Shown here piece by piece: positions 5,600-9,720 of a stretch of 9,720 nt of DNA. How positions within the stretch are numbered: position 1 is the stretch's first letter; every line of letters starts with the position of its first letter. This DNA is from an uncultured Ruminococcus sp. GTDB lineage: Bacteria; Bacillota; Clostridia; Oscillospirales; Ruminococcaceae. The DNA is taken from the NCBI GenBank assembly GCA_947589205.1, contig CANQCJ010000070.1, positions 1 to 9,720 of the forward strand, in the 5' to 3' direction. The notes under the pieces are model-generated. The model saw only the letters and a list, made by a program, of their open reading frames with translations, ran no database searches and was not told the DNA's origin. The translations under genes and the position numbers were made by a program.

Positions 5600-7285
5600 T
5601 TAATCGAGTGATATCTCCATAATAGGTTCAAGAACGTCTCCGCCGGGTACGACCATAGGCAGAACGTTCACGTCCTTGTCGATAACGCATTCGACAAGGC
5701 AGGGTCTGCCGCAGGAGAGAGCCTTTTTAATGCCCGGCTCTATCTCGTCCTTGTTGGTAATTCTGACTCCCTCGATGCCGAAAGCGTCCGCAAGCTTCAT
5801 AAGATCCGTGCCGCGGTCGATATCCGTCTGAGAAAATCTCTTATCGTAAAAGATCCTCTGCCACTGGCGCACCATGCCGAGAACGTTGTTGGAAAAGACC
5901 ATTTCAACGACCGGTATGCCGTGCTTTGCGAGAGTTGAAAGCTCGTTGCAGTTCATAAAGAAGCTGCCGTCTCCGGCGATATTAACGACCGTCCTGTCGG
6001 GATTTCCGACCTTTGCGCCGATAGCCGCACCGAGACCGTAGCCCATCGTGCCCAGTCCGCCGCTTGAAGCGAAGGTGCGCGGCTTGACGAAATCGTAAAA
6101 CTGCGCCGTCCACATCTGATGCTGACCGACCTCCGTTGTAATAACGGCGTCCTCGCCGGCAAGGCGGCAGAGCGTTCTTATAACATCGCTTGGAAGCACC
6201 TCGTCCGCGCGTGAGATAGGCTTCATATCGAGCGGATACTGTTTTTTCCATTCAGCTATCTGTGCGTTCCATTCCGGACGTTTTTTCGCTTCGAGCAGCG
6301 TGTTCAGGCGGGAAAGAACGTATTTAAGATCGCCGTTTACATAGCAGTCCGGGGCAACGTTCTTGCCTATTTCGGCGGGGTCTATCTCAACGTGTATGAC
6401 CTTTGTATGCTTTGCAAAGGTCTTTGTGTTAAGGGCAACTCTGTCGGAAAAACGCGCTCCGAGCACTATCAGCAGGTCGCAGCCGCCGAGAGCGAGAGAA
6501 GCGGTCTTAGTTCCGTGCATTCCGAGCATTCCCACAAAATGGGGATCTTTGTTTGAAAAAGCGGTCTGTCCCATAAGCGAAAGCGCGGTCGGTGCGTCGA
6601 GCCTTTCGATAAGAGCCGTAAGCTCATTCTCGGCGCTGCAGGAAACGACTCCGCCGCCCGCGTAGATGAACGGTCTTTCGCTCTGCTTGATAAGCTCGGC
6701 GGCGCGGTCTATCTGTTCGTTGATATCCGCGCGGTTGTGGTTTATCACCTGAGCGGGCTTTTTAGGAGTATACTCACAGACCGCCGCGGTAATATCCTTG
6801 GGTATATCTATAAGCACCGGACCTTTTCTGCCCTCGTTGGCGATATAGAACGCTTCGCGTATCGTGTCGGCGAGCTTGCTTATATCCTTTACAATAAAAT
6901 TATGCTTCGTTACCGGCATAGTTATACCGCAAATATCGACCTCCTGAAAGGAATCGAGACCGAGCGAGGAGGTACCGACGTTTCCGGTTATCGCGACTAT
7001 CGGGATAGAGTCCATATTTGCCGTGGCGATACCGGTAACGAGATTTGTCGCACCCGGACCGGAGGTGGCTATTACCACGCCGGTGCGTCCGGTAGTGCGC
7101 GCAAAGCCGTCCGCGGCATGGCAGGCTGCCTGCTCATGGGCGGTTATAACGTGACGTATCCTGTCGGAATATTTATAAAGCGCGTCATAAATATTGAGCA
7201 CAGCTCCTCCCGGATAACCGAACACGGTATCCGCGCCTTGTTCGAGGAGACATTCAAGCAGTATTTCTGAACCGTTCAATTTCAT
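5600..7285 (-). CDS. ilvB: Acetolactate synthase, large (catalytic) subunit
   Basis: A 561-residue thiamine-diphosphate enzyme joining two pyruvates to 2-acetolactate, or pyruvate and 2-ketobutyrate to acetohydroxybutyrate, the first common step of valine, leucine and isoleucine synthesis. Visible features are FGYPGGAV at 22-29, the catalytic Glu at 51 (codon 7133-7135), SGPGATN at 75-81, the FAD-domain segment GARFSDRV at 276-283, and the Mg/ThDP motif GDG at 438-440 closing with NN at 466-467. The three domains (about 1-170, 185-345, 365-561) are complete. The usual RFDDR signature of FAD-containing anabolic enzymes reads RFSDR here, a mild change; overall it still looks anabolic. The ATG is preceded 8 nt upstream by GGAGG (7294-7298). 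It lies 17 nt after the histidine phosphatase gene. No ilvN regulatory-subunit gene follows; the next gene is a membrane transporter. No T-box or leader attenuator is visible upstream. Confidence 0.95.
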   Translation of the reverse strand: MKLNGSEILLECLLEQGADTVFGYPGGAVLNIYDALYKYSDRIRHVITAHEQAACHAADGFARTTGRTGVVIATSGPGATNLVTGIATANMDSIPIVAITGNVGTSSLGLDSFQEVDICGITMPVTKHNFIVKDISKLADTIREAFYIANEGRKGPVLIDIPKDITAAVCEYTPKKPAQVINHNRADINEQIDRAAELIKQSERPFIYAGGGVVSCSAENELTALIERLDAPTALSLMGQTAFSNKDPHFVGMLGMHGTKTASLALGGCDLLIVLGARFSDRVALNTKTFAKHTKVIHVEIDPAEIGKNVAPDCYVNGDLKYVLSRLNTLLEAKKRPEWNAQIAEWKKQYPLDMKPISRADEVLPSDVIRTLCRLAGEDAVITTEVGQHQMWTAQFYDFVKPRTFASSGGLGTMGYGLGAAIGAKVGNPDRTVVNIAGDGSFFMNCNELSTLAKHGIPVVEMVFSNNVLGMVRQWQRIFYDKRFSQTDIDRGTDLMKLADAFGIEGVRITNKDEIEPGIKKALSCGRPCLVECVIDKDVNVLPMVVPGGDVLEPIMEISLD

Positions 7286-7302
7286 CTTTTTTTCCTCCGT
7301 AT

Positions 7303-7845
7303 TTATAATAATTGATATTCATTTAGCTGACAGTTGCCCTGAAAATAATTCATAAAGCGTTCGACGGTCATATCGTTAAAGTAGCTGTCGATAACGCGGC
7401 ATATCCCGCCGTGGCAGACGACGAGGACGTTTTTATCCGGATAATTTTTCTTTACATCGTCGATAAAATCATACGTCCTATGCACGAGCTGAAAGACCGA
7501 TTCTCCGCCGCCCGGCATTTTGCAGCCCCACGCGGCTTTTGCTTCGGCAAAGCCCTTGGTAAAGCGGTCCATTCCCTCAAAGCTGCCGTAATCCCATTCT
7601 CTTAGGCGTTCGTCATAGGAAATTTTCAGTTTTAGCTTATCGGCGACAGCCTGCGCGGTCTGCGCCGCTCTTATCATCGGAGAGCTTATTATCATATCTA
7701 TATCAGCGAGCAGAAAGCATTTTTCCGCAAGCTGCTCTGCCTGTTCCAAGCCCTCCTCGCAAAGCGGGATATCGGTCGCTCCGCAGATATGTTCGTCCTT
7801 GTTATACTGCGTCAGACCGTGGCGCGTAACGTAAAGCTTCCCCAA
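7303..7845 (-). CDS. Histidine phosphatase family protein
   Basis: A 180-residue member of the histidine phosphatase (phosphoglycerate-mutase-like) superfamily. The catalytic set is complete: RHG at 8-10 with phospho-accepting H9, R59, the acid E83 in LREWDYG, and the second His H145 in CHGG (144-147). Such short single-domain members include alpha-ribazole phosphatases (CobC) and various sugar- or nucleotide-phosphate phosphatases. No cobalamin gene is nearby, so I leave the substrate open. The start is a TTG (7843-7845) with a strong AGGAGGG (7854-7860) 8 nt upstream, and the family motif begins within ten residues of it. It is the first gene of the unit with ilvB and the AI-2E-family gene, expressed from the promoter at 7884-7912. 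Confidence 0.9.
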   Translation of the reverse strand: MGKLYVTRHGLTQYNKDEHICGATDIPLCEEGLEQAEQLAEKCFLLADIDMIISSPMIRAAQTAQAVADKLKLKISYDERLREWDYGSFEGMDRFTKGFAEAKAAWGCKMPGGGESVFQLVHRTYDFIDDVKKNYPDKNVLVVCHGGICRVIDSYFNDMTVERFMNYFQGNCQLNEYQLL

Positions 7846-7883
7846 AGCCGCTTCCCTCCTGTCATATTTTGTCCGATTCTTTT

Positions 7884-7912
7884 ATTATAGCATATTACTT
7901 TCATAAAGTCAA
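7884..7912 (-). promoter_or_regulatory. Promoter for the phosphatase-ilvB-transporter unit
   Basis: Minus strand: TTGACT (7907-7912) and a perfect TATAAT (7884-7889) separated by 17 nt. The start near 7877 gives a leader of about 30 nt before the TTG start, too short for a T-box or peptide attenuator of the sort often found before branched-chain amino acid genes. Confidence 0.8.
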
Positions 7913-7935
7913 CGGTGATTTATTAATTTTTAGGC

Positions 7936-7969
7936 AAAAAAACTCCCGCAGAGTATTTCTCCGCGGGAA
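7936..7969 (-). terminator. Rho-independent terminator of ppdK
   Basis: On the minus strand an 11-bp stem joins 7959-7969 and 7943-7953, with two G-T wobbles and the core CCCGC/GCGGG, around a 5-nt loop. Seven T follow (7936-7942). It begins 18 nt after the ppdK stop codon and ends before the promoter of the next unit, so ppdK and the ilvB unit are separately controlled. Confidence 0.93.
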
Positions 7970-7987
7970 TTTTGAAAGATCAAGTTA

Positions 7988-9720
7988 TTATTTGCTGCTT
8001 ATAGCTGCCTGAGCTGCGGCAAGTCTTGCTATCGGCACGCGGAAGGGCGAGCAGGATACATAGTCAAGACCGATCTTGTGGCAGAACTCAACGGAGGTCG
8101 GGTCGCCGCCGTGCTCACCGCAGATACCGCAGTGAAGCTTCGGATTGACCGGCTTGCCGAGCTTGATAGCCATTTCCATGAGCTTGCCGACACCGGTGGT
8201 GTCCAGCTTGGCGAACGGATCGTTCTCATAGATCTTAGCATCATAGTAAGCTCCGAGGAACTTGCCTGCGTCGTCTCTCGAGAAGCCGAAGGTCATCTGC
8301 GTAAGGTCGTTAGTACCGAAGCAGAAGAAGTCGGCGGCGGAAGCGATCTCGTCGGCGGTCAGAGCTGCACGCGGGATCTCGATCATCGTTCCTACCTCGT
8401 AGGTAAGATCCGAGCCTGCTTCAGCGATAACGGCATCGGCGGTCTCTACGACGAACTTCTTAACGTATTTAAGCTCCTTGATGTCGCCTACCAGCGGGAT
8501 CATGATCTCAGGCTTAACGTTCCAGTCGGGGTGAGCCTTCTTAACGTTTATAGCAGCCTTGATAACAGCTCTTGTCTGCATCTTGGCGATCTCGGGATAT
8601 GTTACAGCCAGACGGCAGCCTCTGTGACCCATCATCGGGTTGAACTCGTGGAGAGAAGCGATGATAGCCTTGATGTCGTCAACGCTCTTGCCCTGCGCGT
8701 CCGCGAGAGCCTTGATGTCGTCCTCTTCGGTAGGTACGAACTCGTGGAGAGGCGGATCGAGGAAACGGATAGTAACGGGATTTCCTTCGAGAGCTTCATA
8801 GAGAGCCTCAAAGTCGCCCTGCTGCATAGGCTCGATCTTAGCGAGCGCGGCTTCTCTTTCCTCAACGGTATCGGCGCAGATCATCTCTCTGAACGCGGCT
8901 ATTCTTGCCGGATCAAAGAACATATGCTCTGTTCTGCAAAGACCGATTCCCTCTGCGCCAAGCTCTCTTGCCTTCTTAGCGTCGGCGGGAGTATCGGCGT
9001 TAGTCCTTACTTTAAGCGTTCTGTATTTGTCAGCCCAAGCCATGATGCGGCCGAATTCGCCGGCGATGGTAGCGTCAACGGTGGGGATAATTCCGTCGTA
9101 GATGTTACCGGTAGAGCCGTCGATCGAGATGTAGTCGCCTTCATGATAGGTCTTTCCTGCAAGTGTGAACACCTTGTTCTCTTCGTCCATGTTTATATCG
9201 GCGCAGCCGGATACGCAGCAGGTTCCCATTCCGCGCGCAACAACGGCAGCGTGAGAGGTCATACCGCCGCGGACGGTGAGTATACCCTGAGAAGCCTTCA
9301 TTCCGGTGATGTCCTCCGGAGAGGTCTCAAGACGAACGAGAACTACCTTTTCTCCTCTTGCGTTCCATTCTTCGGCGTCGTCAGCCGAGAAAACGATCTT
9401 TCCGCAGGCGGCTCCGGGAGAAGCTCCGAGACCCTTTCCTACGGGAGTAGCGGCTTTAAGCGAAGCGGCGTCGAACTGCGGGTGAAGCAGAGTGTCGAGG
9501 TTTCTGGGGTCTATCATAAGAACAGCTTCCTCTTCCGTTCTCATACCCTCGTCAACGAGATCGCAGGCGATCTTGAGAGCAGCCTGAGCGGTCCTCTTGC
9601 CGTTTCTGGTCTGAAGCATATAGAGCTTGCCGTGCTCAACGGTAAATTCCATATCCTGCATATCTCTGTAGTGATTTTCAAGAGTAGCGCAAACCTCCTG
9701 GAACTGCTTGAAGGCCTCCG
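7988..9720 (-). CDS. ppdK: Pyruvate phosphate dikinase, C-terminal two-thirds (partial)
   Basis: This is the 3' part of the gene for pyruvate, phosphate dikinase, which interconverts pyruvate + ATP + Pi with PEP + AMP + PPi. In fermentative clostridia it often serves PPi-linked glycolysis or gluconeogenesis. The frame is open to the right edge; the Met at 9659-9661 is internal, since upstream codons continue the family sequence (ending ENHYRD before MQDMEF). About 576 residues are present; compared with a usual length near 874, roughly 300 N-terminal residues (most of the nucleotide-binding domain) are outside. The swivelling domain shows GGMTSHAAVVARG with the phosphorylated His at codon 9251-9253. 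The C-terminal PEP/pyruvate barrel shows CRTEHMFF, GTMIEIPRAA, FGTNDLTQMTFGFSRDD and GICGEHGGD with the catalytic Cys at codon 8120-8122. All key residues are intact. Codon choice favours ATC, AAG and TTC, as expected for strong expression. The Thr two residues before the His is the site used by PPDK regulatory proteins in other organisms. Confidence 0.97.
   Translation of the reverse strand, partial: EAFKQFQEVCATLENHYRDMQDMEFTVEHGKLYMLQTRNGKRTAQAALKIACDLVDEGMRTEEEAVLMIDPRNLDTLLHPQFDAASLKAATPVGKGLGASPGAACGKIVFSADDAEEWNARGEKVVLVRLETSPEDITGMKASQGILTVRGGMTSHAAVVARGMGTCCVSGCADINMDEENKVFTLAGKTYHEGDYISIDGSTGNIYDGIIPTVDATIAGEFGRIMAWADKYRTLKVRTNADTPADAKKARELGAEGIGLCRTEHMFFDPARIAAFREMICADTVEEREAALAKIEPMQQGDFEALYEALEGNPVTIRFLDPPLHEFVPTEEDDIKALADAQGKSVDDIKAIIASLHEFNPMMGHRGCRLAVTYPEIAKMQTRAVIKAAINVKKAHPDWNVKPEIMIPLVGDIKELKYVKKFVVETADAVIAEAGSDLTYEVGTMIEIPRAALTADEIASAADFFCFGTNDLTQMTFGFSRDDAGKFLGAYYDAKIYENDPFAKLDTTGVGKLMEMAIKLGKPVNPKLHCGICGEHGGDPTSVEFCHKIGLDYVSCSPFRVPIARLAAAQAAISSK

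Noticed and set aside
6737..7270. 177-codon open frame on the plus strand
   Set aside because: It lies wholly antisense within ilvB, whose motifs and length are complete; the translation shows no family resemblance and has no ribosome binding site or promoter.
7303..7845. Naming the histidine phosphatase CobC or GpmB
   Set aside because: The catalytic residues fit the superfamily but nothing in the sequence or neighbours fixes the substrate.
7843..7912. T-box or attenuator ahead of the ilvB unit
   Set aside because: The leader is only about 30 nt, with no hairpins or runs of branched-chain codons, and the ppdK terminator lies upstream of the promoter rather than in the leader.

Overview
The window reads as an ordinary chromosomal stretch from a low- to mid-GC Gram-positive anaerobe, most likely a gut Clostridia lineage such as Oscillospiraceae or relatives. 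Four things point there: AT-rich intergenic gaps between GC-richer genes, near-consensus sigma-A promoters with 17-nt spacers, strong AGGAGG-type ribosome binding sites with some TTG starts, and a pyruvate phosphate dikinase of the clostridial type. The assignment is inferred from sequence style and family resemblance, not from a database search.

Layout, left to right. Positions 1-180 hold two back-to-back promoters. The leftward one leads to a good ribosome binding site and an ATG, but that frame stops at TAG after four codons. The rightward one drives a two-gene unit: a CNNM/HlyC-CorC-type membrane protein (209-1447) and a small four-helix membrane protein I do not recognise (1453-1959). 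A bidirectional terminator separates this unit from a convergent PAP2-family phosphatase (2004-2552, minus). That phosphatase and an AgcS-family sodium:alanine/glycine symporter (2800-4191, plus) diverge from a shared AT-rich region with a well-formed promoter for each. A second bidirectional terminator follows the symporter, then about 180 bp of non-coding DNA. This stretch holds a nested inverted repeat and a set of 7-bp repeats split by a perfect hairpin.

The right half is all on the minus strand. In transcription order it carries ppdK (3' two-thirds only, running off the window end), its terminator, and a new promoter. That promoter reads into a tight three-gene unit: histidine phosphatase, then ilvB (acetolactate synthase large subunit), then an AI-2E-family membrane protein. 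The gaps are 17 and 3 nt. No ilvN small-subunit gene is next to ilvB in this window.

Functionally this is core carbon and amino-acid metabolism (PEP/pyruvate interconversion, first step of branched-chain amino acid synthesis from pyruvate, alanine/glycine uptake) plus envelope functions. I see no defence system, phage, transposase, CRISPR array or RNA gene. I found no convincing new multi-gene system. The parts most worth a second look are the repeat/hairpin element at 4244-4420, the aborted leftward start at 49-77, and the ilvB gene placed between a phosphatase and a permease-like gene.
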